The notes under the pieces were generated by a model. The model was not told the origin of the DNA. It ran no database searches and was given only the letters and a program-made list of their open reading frames with translations. DNA of 64,000 bases, taken from NCBI RefSeq assembly GCF_023503965.1, contig NZ_CP097298.1:3078501-3142500 (forward strand). Reading direction: 5' to 3'. Positions 36,949 through 46,089 of this stretch are shown piece after piece (positions within the stretch are counted from its first letter, which is position 1; each line of letters starts with the position of its first letter). The translations under genes were made by a program, and so were the position numbers. This DNA is from Brevundimonas albigilva. GTDB taxonomy: Bacteria > Pseudomonadota > Alphaproteobacteria > Caulobacterales > Caulobacteraceae.

Positions 36949-39315
36949 TCAGGCCTTTTCCACGAAGCTGTCGATGACGCGCTTCTCGCCGGCCTTTTCG
37001 AAATCGACCAGCAGCTTGTTGCCCTCGATCAGGCGGACGTGGCCGTAGCCGAACTTCTGGTGGAAGACGCGCTGGCCCTTGGTCCAGCCCGAGGCGGACT
37101 TGGGGTCGGCGGTGGCGACCAGGCGGCCGTCGCCCTCGATGACGGCCTTGCGGGCCGGGATGCGGCTGGGCGTCTGGGCCGCCGTGAAGGATTGGGCGCG
37201 TTTCCAGCCGGGCGAGGAATAGCCGCTGCCGAAGGACGGGGCGTCGTCGTCCCAGCGTGACTTGGCCTCCTTCATGCCGGCCGAGGCGCCGTAGTAGCCG
37301 GTGTCCGACTGGGCCTCGACGTGGGCCAGGGGCAGTTCGTCGACGAAGCGGCTGGGCAGCTGGCTGGTCCACCGGCCATAGACCAGGCGGTTGGCGGCGA
37401 AGGAGATGCGGGCGTCCTGCTTGGCGCGGGTGACGCCGACGTAGGCCAGGCGGCGTTCCTCCTCCAGGCCCTTTTCGCCCTTCTCGTCGATGCTGCGCTG
37501 CGAGGGAAAGACGCCTTCCTCCCAGCCGGGCAGGAAGACCAGCGGGAATTCCAGCCCCTTGGCGCCGTGCAGGGTCATGATCTGGACCGCCCCGTCGCCG
37601 TTGGGATCGTCGCCGGCGCCGCGGTCCAGGTCCATCACCAGGGCGACGTGCTCCAGATAGGCCTGAAGCGTGTCGAACGACTGCATCGACTGGACCAGTT
37701 CCTTCAGGTTCTCCAGCCGGGTCTGGCCGCTGGTGCGGTCGGCCTTCTGCATATCGGTGTAGCCGCTCTCTTCCAGCACCGTCTCCATGACCTGCCAGTG
37801 GGGCGTGGTCTCGGCCAGGGCGCGCCAGCGGTCCAGGTCGCGCAGGAAGTTGGACAGGGCGGTGCGGGTGCGGGCCTGAAGCTCGTCGGTGTTGACCAGG
37901 CCGCGCACGGCGGTGACGGCCGACAGGTCGTGCTGGCGGGCGATCTGAAGGATCTTCTGCACCGAGGTGTCGCCGACGCCGCGCTTGGGGACGTTGACGA
38001 TCCGCTCGAAGGCCAGGTCGTCGTCCTCGGACAGGATCAGGCGCAGATAGGCGTGGGCGTCGCGGATTTCCGCCCGTTCGAAGAAGCGCGGGCCCCCGAT
38101 GACCGTATAGGGGATGGCCAGCATGACCAGCCGTTCCTCGAAGGCGCGCATCTGGAACGAGGCGCGGACCAGGATGGCCATGTCCTTGTATTTCAAGCCC
38201 GGTTCGCCGGCGTGGGGGCGGCGGGCGGTCTCGATCTCGTCGGCGATCAGGCGGGCCTCGGCCTCGCCGTCCCAGACGCCGCGCACCCGGACCTTGTCGC
38301 CGCTGTCGTCCTCGGTCCACAGGGTCTTGCCCAGCCGGTCGCGGTTGGCCGCGATCAGGCCCGAGGCCGCGCCCAGGATGTGGCTGGTCGAGCGATAGTT
38401 CCGCTCCAGCTTGATGATCCTGGCGCCGGGGAAGTCGCGTTCGAAGCGCAGGATGTTGTCCACCTCGGCCCCGCGCCAGCCGTAGATCGACTGGTCGTCG
38501 TCGCCGACGCAGCAGACGTTGCCGGTCGAGGCCGTCAGCAGGCGCAGCCACAGATACTGAGCGACGTTGGTGTCCTGGTACTCATCGACGAGAATGTAGC
38601 GGAAGCGGCGGCGGTACTCCTCGGCCAGGTCGGCGTGCTGCGACAGGATGGTGATGTTGTGCAGCAGCAGGTCGCCGAAGTCGCAGGCGTTCAGCGTGCG
38701 CAGGCGGGCCTGATAGGCGCCATACAGCGCCTGGCCCCTGCCGTTGGCGAAGTCCTCGGTCGCGGGCAGCTTGTCGGGCGTCCAGCCGCGGTTCTTCCAG
38801 TGGTCGACGAGGCTGGCCAGCGACTTGGGCGTGAAGCGCTTGGTGTCGACATTGGCGGCTTCCAGGATCTGCTTCAGCAGCCGTTCCTGGTCGTCGGTGT
38901 CCAGGATGGTGAAGGTCGACTTCAAACCCACCAGCTCGGCGTGGCGGCGCAGGATCTGGGCGGCGATGGAGTGGAAGGTGCCCAGCCAGCGCAACCCTTC
39001 CGCCGACGGGCCGATCAGGTGGGTGATCCGCTCGCGCATCTCTCGCGCGGCCTTGTTGGTGAAGGTGACGGACAGAAGCTCCCACGGCCGGGCGCGGCCG
39101 GTGGCCAGGATGTGCGCCAGCCGTGTGGTCAGGACCCGCGTCTTGCCCGTGCCCGCGCCGGCCAGGACCAGGACCGGGCCCTCGGTCGTCTCCACCGCCA
39201 GCCGCTGTTCGGGGTTCAGCCCGGTCATGTAGTCGCGCGGCGCCGCCCCTTCGGGCGCGCGGGCCCGGGCCAGGTCGGAGATGCGGGGAGAGGGCAGGTC
39301 GGTCACAATGGGCAA
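36949..39315 (-). CDS. uvrD: UvrD/PcrA-type ATP-dependent DNA helicase
   Basis: 788 residues, SF1A helicase. Motifs in order: Q motif LNPEQRLAVE, Walker A AGAGTGKTRVL, Ia FTNKAAREMRERI, II DEYQDTN, III GDDDQSIYGWRGA, IV LERNYRST, V TLHGAKGLEFPLVFLPGWEEG, VI RRLAYVGVTRAK. The C-terminal tail ends with a PcrA/UvrD RNA-polymerase-binding Tudor-like part (WTKGQRVFHQKFGYGHVRLIEGNKLLVDFE). It unwinds DNA in repair and clears proteins. Starts are unclear: TTG at 39315 or GTG at 39306, both before MTGLNPEQ. It is divergent from a small membrane-protein gene. Confidence 0.94.
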   Translation of the reverse strand: MPIVTDLPSPRISDLARARAPEGAAPRDYMTGLNPEQRLAVETTEGPVLVLAGAGTGKTRVLTTRLAHILATGRARPWELLSVTFTNKAAREMRERITHLIGPSAEGLRWLGTFHSIAAQILRRHAELVGLKSTFTILDTDDQERLLKQILEAANVDTKRFTPKSLASLVDHWKNRGWTPDKLPATEDFANGRGQALYGAYQARLRTLNACDFGDLLLHNITILSQHADLAEEYRRRFRYILVDEYQDTNVAQYLWLRLLTASTGNVCCVGDDDQSIYGWRGAEVDNILRFERDFPGARIIKLERNYRSTSHILGAASGLIAANRDRLGKTLWTEDDSGDKVRVRGVWDGEAEARLIADEIETARRPHAGEPGLKYKDMAILVRASFQMRAFEERLVMLAIPYTVIGGPRFFERAEIRDAHAYLRLILSEDDDLAFERIVNVPKRGVGDTSVQKILQIARQHDLSAVTAVRGLVNTDELQARTRTALSNFLRDLDRWRALAETTPHWQVMETVLEESGYTDMQKADRTSGQTRLENLKELVQSMQSFDTLQAYLEHVALVMDLDRGAGDDPNGDGAVQIMTLHGAKGLEFPLVFLPGWEEGVFPSQRSIDEKGEKGLEEERRLAYVGVTRAKQDARISFAANRLVYGRWTSQLPSRFVDELPLAHVEAQSDTGYYGASAGMKEAKSRWDDDAPSFGSGYSSPGWKRAQSFTAAQTPSRIPARKAVIEGDGRLVATADPKSASGWTKGQRVFHQKFGYGHVRLIEGNKLLVDFEKAGEKRVIDSFVEKA

Positions 39316-39448
39316 ACGCTCGAACGATCGGATTCGGCCGGAACATAAGGGGCACAGACGGCGATGTCAGGGCCGTCGTTGAAATCAGCCGCCGGAACCG
39401 GCGCGTCGGGACCGCCGTTTCGTCCGCTGAAGGACGAGGAGACCGTTC

Positions 39449-39682
39449 GTGGCGACGCGTTCCCGACATTCCAGGCTGTGGGCGGTCATGGTCGCCGTCG
39501 TGGTGGTGGTCGCAGCCCTGGCGCTGTGGCTGCTGTTCGCGGGACGGGCGGCGACCCCGACGGCTGGCCCCCGACTGGACGTGGAGCCGCCGCGCCCGTC
39601 GCTTCCCGACACGCCCCGGCTGCCGCCGGTCGAGCCGCCCACCGTGCCGTCGCCCGTCCCGGCGCCCGCGCCCGTCCGCTGA
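39449..39682 (+). CDS. Small single-pass membrane protein with a Pro-rich tail
   Basis: 77 residues from a GTG at 39449 with an AGGAG ribosome site about eight bases upstream. One strong hydrophobic helix (LWAVMVAVVVVVAALALWLLFAG) is followed by about 40 residues in which Pro is frequent (LDVEPPRPSLPDTPRLPPVEPP). The topology would put the tail in the periplasm if the N-terminus is inside. I do not recognise it. Convergent with the SIMPL gene, four bases from its end. The Pro-rich tail is the kind of sequence found in small periplasm-spanning proteins, but it is also easy to get in GC-rich DNA. Codon use is normal. Confidence 0.5.
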   Translation: MATRSRHSRLWAVMVAVVVVVAALALWLLFAGRAATPTAGPRLDVEPPRPSLPDTPRLPPVEPPTVPSPVPAPAPVR

Positions 39683-39686
39683 GCGT

Positions 39687-40409
39687 CTATTTCAGGCTGT
39701 AGGTGATGGTGGTGACGACGCGGACCTTCTTGTCGATGGAGGCGGCCTCGCCGCCGCCGCCGTCGCCGTCGCGTGGCAGGATCTCGAACGAGCCTTGGGT
39801 CGCCTGACGGATCGGGCCCAGCGGCGTGCCGGAATCCTTGGCGAACTGTTCCGCGCCGGTGCGGGCGGCGGCGGTGCCCTCGGCGATCATCTGCGGCCGG
39901 ACCGCGTTCAGCCGTGTGAAGATGTAGGACGGCCCCTGGAAATCCTGCAGCACCACGCCCTGGCGCACCAGATCGTTCAGCGCGCGCGTCGTCGTCTGCA
40001 CCCGCGCCACGTCATTGGTGCGGACGATCACCGTCTGGGCCAGGATGAAGCGCGGGCCGCCGGTCTGGGAGGCGTATTCGCGCGAGCGGGTGTCGGCGAC
40101 CTCCAGCCGGCCCAGGTCGACGGCCTCGGTCGGATAGCCCTGGGCGGCCAGGAACCGGCGAACCAGCACCAGATCCCCGTCGATGCGCGCCTGGACGTCG
40201 GACAGCACGTCGCCCGAGGCGGTGAAGCGCAGCGGCAGGACCGCCAGATCGGCCTTCACCTCGCGCTCGGACAGGCCGCGCACGGTGACGGTGCGGTCGC
40301 CGGCGCGGGCATGGATCACGCCCTGGCCGATCAGCGCGCCGGCGCCGATGAAGCCGATGGCCAGGAGGCCGCCGAAGACGGCGGCGGGAAGCAGGCGATT
40401 GTCGGTCAT
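39687..40409 (-). CDS. SIMPL (DUF541) domain protein
   Basis: 240 residues. A signal-anchor at the N-terminus (LLPAAVFGGLLAIGFIGAGALIGQG) is followed by a SIMPL/DUF541 domain: RTVTVRGLSEREVKADLAVLPLRFTASG, the mid part with QTVIVRTNDVARVQTTTRALNDLVRQGV, and the last strand VRVVTTITYSLK. The family is periplasmic or surface-linked; members in other bacteria have been tied to oxidative stress or to signalling, but no activity is set. The ATG at 40409 is the only good start. A Gly/Asp-rich insertion (RDGDGGGGEAAS) lies before the last strands. It is 46 bases downstream of trmH-like and may be in its operon. Confidence 0.85.
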   Translation of the reverse strand: MTDNRLLPAAVFGGLLAIGFIGAGALIGQGVIHARAGDRTVTVRGLSEREVKADLAVLPLRFTASGDVLSDVQARIDGDLVLVRRFLAAQGYPTEAVDLGRLEVADTRSREYASQTGGPRFILAQTVIVRTNDVARVQTTTRALNDLVRQGVVLQDFQGPSYIFTRLNAVRPQMIAEGTAAARTGAEQFAKDSGTPLGPIRQATQGSFEILPRDGDGGGGEAASIDKKVRVVTTITYSLK

Positions 40410-40455
40410 GGTCGACCCTCCGGCCGCCAGCCTACGCCCGGCGGAGGCCGCCCGG

Positions 40456-41253
40456 CTAGAGGTCGTCGGTGGCGGCGTACACCATGACGCCGGTGGCGAT
40501 GGCCAGGTTCAGGCTGTCGGCCCGGCCGCGCATCGGAATCTTGACGTTGACGTCGCAGGCGGCGGCCAGCCGGTCGGTGAGGCCCGCCTGTTCGTTGCCC
40601 ATCAGGATCAGCGACGGACGGCGCATGACGGCCGTGCGGTGGCTGACGGTCGCGTCGAGCCGGGTGCCGACCACGCTGCCCGGCCAGGTCTTGCGCCAGG
40701 CCAGGAAGGCGTCCGGGTCCGTCCGCGTGATCGACACGGCGAAGACCGAGCCCATCGTCGCGCGCACCGCCTCCACCGAATAGGGATCGACGCAGTCGCC
40801 GATCAGGATGACGCCGCCGCAGCCGGCCGCATCGGCGGTGCGGATGATGGTGCCCAGATTGCCCGGATCGCGCACCTGCTCCAGCGCCACCCAGCAGGGG
40901 GCGCTGTCGGGGTTCAGGGCGTCCAGCGGCGCATAGGCCTGGTCGAACACGCCCAGCACGGTCTGCGGATTGTCGCGGCGGCTGATCTTTTCCAGGATGG
41001 CGTGGGTGACGACGACGATCTCGCCGCCGGCCTTCAGCGTTTCGGCCTTTGCGCGGTCCAGCAGGGGGTGGGGGCGGGCGTCCTGGCCGACCAGCAGCAT
41101 CCGGGGCGCGCGGCCCTGGTCCAGCGCTTCGCCGATGAACTTCAGCCCCTCGGCCAGGAAGGTCCCGGTGGTCTCGCGCTCTTTGCGCATGTGCAGGGCG
41201 CGCACGGCCTTGACCGTGTCGTTGGTCAGGGAGGTGATGAGGCGCTCGGTCAT
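40456..41253 (-). CDS. SpoU/TrmH-family 2'-O-ribose RNA methyltransferase
   Basis: 265 residues. An N-terminal RNA-binding part (LTNDTVKAVRALHMRKERETTGTFLAEG) precedes the SPOUT knot: NLGTIIRTADAAGCGGVILIG (motif 1), LIMGNEQAGL (motif 2) and IPMRGRADSLNLAIATGVMVYAA (motif 3). It methylates ribose in rRNA or tRNA; the target is unknown. The ATG at 41253 is chosen over the one at 41262 because it forms an ATGA overlap with the stop of the upstream methyltransferase gene. These two RNA methyltransferase genes are therefore coupled. Confidence 0.9.
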   Translation of the reverse strand: MTERLITSLTNDTVKAVRALHMRKERETTGTFLAEGLKFIGEALDQGRAPRMLLVGQDARPHPLLDRAKAETLKAGGEIVVVTHAILEKISRRDNPQTVLGVFDQAYAPLDALNPDSAPCWVALEQVRDPGNLGTIIRTADAAGCGGVILIGDCVDPYSVEAVRATMGSVFAVSITRTDPDAFLAWRKTWPGSVVGTRLDATVSHRTAVMRRPSLILMGNEQAGLTDRLAAACDVNVKIPMRGRADSLNLAIATGVMVYAATDDL

Positions 41254-42146
41254 CGGCTCCATCGCGCGAAGAACGACAGGCCGATGGCGCGGGCGTCCGG
41301 ACCGTCTTCCGACAGCGCCAGTTCGCCCCAGTCGATGCGTCCGCCCCGGTCGTGCGTCGCCTCGGCCATCATGTGGGCCAGCGACAGGCCCGATATGCGC
41401 GCGGCGTAGGCGTTCAGCAGCAGGAAGTCCGCATCGTCGTCCAGCAGGGCGGCGCAGTCCTTCAAAAGGCCCGGCATGTCCTCGAACAGCCGCCAGACCT
41501 CGCCGGTGGGACCGCGTCCGTACTTGGGCGGGTCCAGGATGATCCCGTGGTATTTCGAGCCGCGACGGACCTCGCGGGCGACGTATTTGCGCGCGTCCTC
41601 GACGATCCAGCGGATCGGGCGGTCGGCCAGGCCGGACAGGTCGGCGTTCTCGCGTGCATAGGTCACGGACTTCTTGGAGGCGTCGACGTGCGTGACTTCG
41701 GCCCCGGCCGCGGCGGCGGCCAGGCTGGCGACGCCGGTATAGCCGAACAGGTTCAGGATCTTCGGCCGGTCCAGGCCGCGCACGCGGGCGTCAAGCCACT
41801 CCCAATTGGCCGCCTGTTCCGGGAAGAAGGCCAGGTGGCGGAACGGGGTGAAGCGGCCGGTGAAGCGCACGTCGCGCCATTTCAGCGGGAAGGCGTCGAT
41901 GGGGCCGTGCTGGTCGAACCGCCAGCGGCCGGAATCCTCTTCCTCCTGCTGAGGGTCGAAGACGGCGTTGGCGGCGTCGAAGGCGGCCGGATCGCGCGGG
42001 GACCAGAAGCACTGGGGCTCGGGCCGGACCACGGTGTGGCCGCCGTAGCGCTCCAGCTTCTTTCCGTCGCCGGAATCCAGCAGGGCGTAGTCGGACCAGC
42101 CTCGGGTCACCAGGGTTTCGGGCGTGGGAGAGAGCTTGGGCGCCAT
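41250..42146 (-). CDS. Class I SAM-dependent RNA methyltransferase, RlmI/RlmK-like
   Basis: 298 residues. The SAM site is ILNLFGYTGVASLAAAAAGAEVTHVDASKKSV. DARKYVAREVRRGSKYHGIILDPPKYGRG holds the DPPKY catalytic loop, and FLLLNAYAARIS a later strand. It matches the catalytic part of rRNA (cytosine-C5) methyltransferases of the RlmI/RlmK group but has no N-terminal PUA domain; instead a 120-residue N-terminal part contains DYALLDSGDGKKLERYGG. The target base is not known. It starts 18 bases after the glycosyltransferase gene stop, so all three could be one transcript. Confidence 0.86.
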   Translation of the reverse strand: MAPKLSPTPETLVTRGWSDYALLDSGDGKKLERYGGHTVVRPEPQCFWSPRDPAAFDAANAVFDPQQEEEDSGRWRFDQHGPIDAFPLKWRDVRFTGRFTPFRHLAFFPEQAANWEWLDARVRGLDRPKILNLFGYTGVASLAAAAAGAEVTHVDASKKSVTYARENADLSGLADRPIRWIVEDARKYVAREVRRGSKYHGIILDPPKYGRGPTGEVWRLFEDMPGLLKDCAALLDDDADFLLLNAYAARISGLSLAHMMAEATHDRGGRIDWGELALSEDGPDARAIGLSFFARWSR

Positions 42147-42164
42147 CGTCGCGCTGATAGGCGC

Positions 42165-43571
42165 TCAGGCCGCCTCGCGTCCAGCGCCGTCGACGGTTTC
42201 GACGCGATCGCGGTCCCGGTCGTGGGGCGTCTTGTCCCAGACGAAGGGCTGGGTCGCCAGCCGCCAGAGGGCGTGCAGGAAGGCGACGCTGAGCAGCGCC
42301 CAGTAGGCGGGCGCGCAGGCCATGTCGGACAGGCGGTAGTCCAGGCCGGCGCGCCGGGCCCCGACCGCGCAGCCCATCCAGGCGGCGATGGCGCCCAGCA
42401 GCAGAACGCCGATCGAGGGGATCGGCACCCCCGGCGACAGGCCCGACGCCAAGCCGATCAGCACCGCCGCCGTCAGCCAGGCCAGCGCAGGGGCGTGGGC
42501 CAGGGCCGAGACGATGGCCATGCCCACGGTCATGACGAAGGCGGCCAGACCGCGCGCGCCCAGGCCCAGCGGCGCTCGCGTATGGACGCCCCAGGTCTGC
42601 ATATAGCCCTTCAGCCAGCGCGTCCGCTGGGGCAGCCAGCGGTCGAAGCCGCCGGGCGGCGTCTCCAGGGTCGGACGGGCGATCACGCCCAGGCGCCAGC
42701 CGTTCCTCCACAGGCGAAAGCCCAGGTCCGCGTCTTCGGTGACGTTGTAGGCGTCCCATCCGCCGGCCTGGCGCAGGGCGCTCATGCGGATGTGGTTGCT
42801 GGTGCCGCCCAGGGGGAAGGGCAGGCCCAGGCGCGCCATGCCGCGCAGCGTCACCTCGAACAGCGAGGCGTACTCCAGGGCGAATTGCCGATCCAGGAAG
42901 CCGGATCGCGGAAGGTGGGAGCGGTCGCGGATTCGGAGCGGCGCCTGCAGGCAACCCAGGCCGGGGTCGTGCATGAAGCGCGACGCCGCCTCGCGCAACT
43001 GGCCCGGATCGGGAGCGTCCTCGGCGTCATAGATGGTCAGAACGGCCCCGCTGGCGCGCGACAGGGCGAAGTTCAGAGCGCGCGGCTTGGTCTGGGGCGC
43101 GCCAGGCGGGGCGATCAGGACGTGAAGCCAGGCCGGGCGGGGCGTCGCCTCGATCGCAGCCAGAGTGGCGGCGTCATGGGCCTCCAGCACCAGGAAGCCT
43201 TCCAGCCGATGCGCCGGATAGTCGAGGCGCGACAGGTTTCGGATCAGCTGCGGGGCGACATCGGCCTCGTCGTGAAGCGCGGCCAGGACGGTGTAGCGCG
43301 GCCAGCGTTCAAGGGCCGGCGCCTGGGGGATCGGGGCCAGACTGGCGATGGCCAGGGCGAACCGCCACATCGACGTCAGGACGAACAGCGCCTGAAGGCC
43401 GGCGACGGCGCACGCCAGGGCGGGCGTGGGCGCCGACAGCAGCGCGCAGCAGGCGAAGGCCAGAAGGCCCGTGAACAGCAGGGTCTGGCCGATCGTCGCG
43501 CCGTCCCGCGCGGCGCTGGCGTGCGCGACGCGATCCGCGTCCGCGACGGCTGCGCCCCCGTCCGCCCCCAT
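42165..43571 (-). CDS. Membrane glycosyltransferase, family 2
   Basis: 468 residues from the ATG at 43571. Two N-terminal membrane segments (TLLFTGLLAFACCALLSA, ALACAVAGLQALFVLTSMW), then a GT2 domain (YTVLAALHDEADVAPQLIRNLSRLDYP, DAEDAPDPGQL as the DxD, TEDADLGFRLWRNG, and RTRWLKGYMQTW as the Q/RxxRW motif), then three or four more membrane segments. This is the layout of processive or lipid-linked glycosyltransferases; sugar and acceptor are unknown. An in-frame start further upstream would add residues without support. It runs away from the tetR gene. Confidence 0.87.
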   Translation of the reverse strand: MGADGGAAVADADRVAHASAARDGATIGQTLLFTGLLAFACCALLSAPTPALACAVAGLQALFVLTSMWRFALAIASLAPIPQAPALERWPRYTVLAALHDEADVAPQLIRNLSRLDYPAHRLEGFLVLEAHDAATLAAIEATPRPAWLHVLIAPPGAPQTKPRALNFALSRASGAVLTIYDAEDAPDPGQLREAASRFMHDPGLGCLQAPLRIRDRSHLPRSGFLDRQFALEYASLFEVTLRGMARLGLPFPLGGTSNHIRMSALRQAGGWDAYNVTEDADLGFRLWRNGWRLGVIARPTLETPPGGFDRWLPQRTRWLKGYMQTWGVHTRAPLGLGARGLAAFVMTVGMAIVSALAHAPALAWLTAAVLIGLASGLSPGVPIPSIGVLLLGAIAAWMGCAVGARRAGLDYRLSDMACAPAYWALLSVAFLHALWRLATQPFVWDKTPHDRDRDRVETVDGAGREAA

Positions 43572-43684
43572 GGCCGCCTCCCCAGCCCGACAATCCAGGA
43601 TTGGTATTTGACGCAACCCAATAGTTCAAGCCTTGGCGGTTGCGGACGGGAATGGGTATGCAGGGGCCCGCACGGAGCTGACCC

Positions 43685-44308
43685 TTGACCGCCGCCAACC
43701 CGCGTTCGAACCGAAAGCCCAAGGGCGAAGGCCATTCGCGCCGAGGGGAAATCCTGGCCGCCGCCGAACGCATCTTCGTCGAGCACGGCTACGAAGGCGC
43801 CACGATCCGCAAGATCGCCGACGCGGTGGGCCTGTCGTCGACGGCGCTCTACATGCACTTCGCCGACAAGGGCGAAATCCTGCAGGAGATCTGCCGCGAG
43901 GCGTTCGCCCGGCTGATCGAGGCCACGCGCGACCTGGCCGAGACGCCGGCGCCGCCCGAGGTCCGGCTGCGGCGCATGATCGAGGCCTATGTGACCTTCG
44001 GCTTCGACCATCCCAACGCCTATCGGCTGATCTATCTGACCCGTCCCGCCGAGGCGCGCGAGGGCGCCCAGACCATGGCCCAGGAAATGGGCGGCGGGCT
44101 GTTCGACAGCTTCGAGGCCGCGGTGGCCGAGACGGTCCGGGCCGGCCGGATGACGGGCGAGCCGACGCTCATCGCCCAGGCCATCTGGGCCTCGGCCCAC
44201 GGCGTGGTGTCGCTGATGATCACCAAGCCCTATTTCCCGTGGGCCGAGCGCCAGGCCCTGGTCGACACGACCCTGGACGCCGTGTTCGGGGGATTGTTGA
44301 AATCGTGA
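43685..44308 (+). CDS. TetR/AcrR-family regulator (WHG-type C-terminal domain)
   Basis: 207 residues from a TTG at 43685. The helix-turn-helix is GEILAAAERIFVEHGYEGATIRKIADAVGLSSTALYMHFADKGEIL. The ligand-binding half has FGFDHPNAYRLIYLTRPAEAREG and WASAHGVVSLMITKPYFPW, like the WHG-type TetR C-terminal domain. It is coupled to the ABC importer genes by a GTGA overlap, so it may control that importer, but a TetR gene at the head of an uptake operon does not prove it. The 113 bases upstream are AT-richer and hold TTGACG at about 43607 as a possible -35. Confidence 0.88.
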   Translation: MTAANPRSNRKPKGEGHSRRGEILAAAERIFVEHGYEGATIRKIADAVGLSSTALYMHFADKGEILQEICREAFARLIEATRDLAETPAPPEVRLRRMIEAYVTFGFDHPNAYRLIYLTRPAEAREGAQTMAQEMGGGLFDSFEAAVAETVRAGRMTGEPTLIAQAIWASAHGVVSLMITKPYFPWAERQALVDTTLDAVFGGLLKS

Positions 44309-45102
44309 GGCGGACCGCCGGGCTCGGTATGGCGGTCGCCCTGGTCGCGACGGGCGCCGCGCGGGCCGAGCCGCTGCGGGTGATGGCTCTGGATCAGTGC
44401 GCGGACCAGTATGTGCTGGCCCTGGCCCCGGAGGCCGAACTGGCCCTGTCGCCGCGCGCCGACGACCCGGATTCCTGGATGCGGCGCCAGGCCGAGGGAC
44501 GCCGGCGCATCCGGCCGACGCTGGAGGCGGCCGTCGGTTTCCGCCCCGACGTGGTGGTGCGCTACTGGGGCGGCGAGCCGCGCCTGCTGGCGGCGCTGGA
44601 GCGGCGCGGGGTGCGCGTCGTGACCCTGGACGACGCGGCCGATTTCGACGGCATCAGCGCCAATATCGCGCGGGCGGCCGACGGCCTGGGACAGGCCGAG
44701 CGCGGGCGGCGGCTGGAGGCGCGGATGCGCGCCACGCTGCAGGCCTCAGCGCCCAAGCAAGGCGGACGGCCCGGCGCGGCCTATCTGACGGCGGGCGGGT
44801 TCACCGCCGGGCCCGGCACGCTGGTCGATGCGATGATGCGGGCGGCGGGCTACGACAATGTGACGACTGCGCCGGGCTTCGGGCCGCTGAGCGTGGAGCG
44901 GATCGCCCTGCATCCGCCCGTGCGCTTCGTGCTGGGCTTCTTCGATGAGTTGAGGGCGGACTGGCGCGGGCCGGGCCGGCATCCGGTGGTGCGGCGCGCC
45001 GCGAGGGGGCGGACGGCGGCCGCCCTGCCGGCCGCGGTGCTGACCTGCCCGGCCTGGTTCGCCGCCGACGGCGTGGCGATGATGGCGAAGGGGCGGCCAT
45101 GA
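44305..45102 (+). CDS. Periplasmic binding protein of a cobalamin/iron-siderophore ABC importer
   Basis: 265 residues from a GTG at 44305 overlapping the TetR stop. A signal peptide (RRTAGLGMAVALVATGAARAE) precedes a class III binding-protein fold: RVMALDQCADQYVLALAPEAELA, GFRPDVVVRYWGGEPRLLAALERRGVRVVTLDDAADFDGI and the second lobe with GGFTAGPGTLVDAMMRAAGYDNV. This fits the BtuF/FecB family. No lipobox, so it should be soluble in the periplasm. The ligand cannot be named. An ATGA overlap links it to the permease gene. Confidence 0.87.
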   Translation: MRRTAGLGMAVALVATGAARAEPLRVMALDQCADQYVLALAPEAELALSPRADDPDSWMRRQAEGRRRIRPTLEAAVGFRPDVVVRYWGGEPRLLAALERRGVRVVTLDDAADFDGISANIARAADGLGQAERGRRLEARMRATLQASAPKQGGRPGAAYLTAGGFTAGPGTLVDAMMRAAGYDNVTTAPGFGPLSVERIALHPPVRFVLGFFDELRADWRGPGRHPVVRRAARGRTAAALPAAVLTCPAWFAADGVAMMAKGRP

Positions 45103-46089
45103 CACGGACGGCGACATTGTGCCTGGCGATGGCGCTGCTGCTGGTCGCGGCGCTGGCGGCGGCGGTGCTGGTCGGCGAGACGGCCTTCACCGGCGGCCAG
45201 TACCGCCAGGCCCTGTTCGATCCGGCCTCGGGGCCGGCCGAGGTGCTGTGGCAGGTGCGCGCGCCGCGCGCCGTCTGCGCCGTGATCGTGGGGGCGGCGC
45301 TGGGCCTGGCCGGGGCGGTGATGCAGGGCCTGCTGAGAAATCCGCTGGCCGATCCGGGGGTGCTGGGCGTGTCGGCGGCGGCGGCGTTGGGCGCGGCGCT
45401 GGCGATCGTTCTGGGCGCGGCGGCCGTGCCGGGGCTGGTCGAGATCAGCGCCCTGGTGGGCGCGGGCCTGGCGGGCGGTCTGCTGATCGCCGTGTCGGGC
45501 GTGGTGCGGGCGCCGGAGGCGCTGATCCTGTTCGGCGTGGCCCTGTCCAGCTTCGCGGGGGCGGCGACCGCCCTGATCTTCAACCTGTCGCCGTCGCCCA
45601 TCGCCCAGGCCGAGGTGATGTCCTGGCTGCTGGGCTCGGTGCAGAACCGCAGCTGGATCGACGTGGCCTGGGTGACGCCGGCCGTCATCGTGGCCGCCGC
45701 CTTCGCCGCCCTGGCGACGCCGGGCCTGCGGATGCTGACCCTGGGCGAGGAGGGGCGCCGCGACGTCGGGCCTGCCGATGCGGCGGCTGCGCGCCTTCGC
45801 CCTGATTGCGGCCTCGGTCGCGACCGGGGCGGCGGTGGCGGTGGCGGGCGTGATCGGCTTCGTCGGCCTGGCCGCGCCGCACCTGGTGCGCGCGGCGGTG
45901 CGAGGCGATCCGGGGCGGGTGCTGTGGCCCTCGGCCCTGGCCGGCGGGCTGATGCTGGTGATCGCCGACCTGCTGGCGCGGCTGACGCCGACGGATCAGG
46001 AGTTGAAGCTGGGGGTGTTCACCGCCCTGATCGGCGCGCCCCTGTTCGGCCTGATCGCCTGGCGCGCGGCGCGGGAGTGGCGGCTGTGA
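45099..46089 (+). CDS. FecCD/BtuC-type ABC permease (one extra base near 45756)
   Basis: Membrane part of the importer, about nine to ten segments. First frame: VRAPRAVCAVIVGAALGLAGAVMQGLLRNPLADPGVLGVSAAAALGAAL, the family core, to MLTLGEEG. Second frame: LPMRRLRAFALIAASVATGAAVAVAGVIGFVGLAAPHLVR, then the C-terminal GLMLVIADLLAR and TDQELKLGVFTALIGAPLFGLI. The family expects LGEE, five or so residues, then the LGV-like P-V-RR helix. Removing the C at 45756 gives LGEEGAATSGLPMRR in register and a 329-residue protein. So this break is an extra base, not a loss. It ends in a GTGA overlap with the ATPase gene. Confidence 0.87.

Noticed and set aside
37321..39348. A 675-codon open frame on the plus strand
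   Set aside because: It mirrors the uvrD gene; its sequence is Gly/Ala/Asp/Gln-rich without motifs.
39364..40487. Other plus-strand frames over the SIMPL gene (454 and 112 codons)
   Set aside because: Arg/Gly-rich without motifs; they overlap the better-supported 77-codon membrane protein and the SIMPL gene.
43572..43684. Cobalamin riboswitch before the ABC importer
   Set aside because: Too short, and the conserved B12-box was not found.
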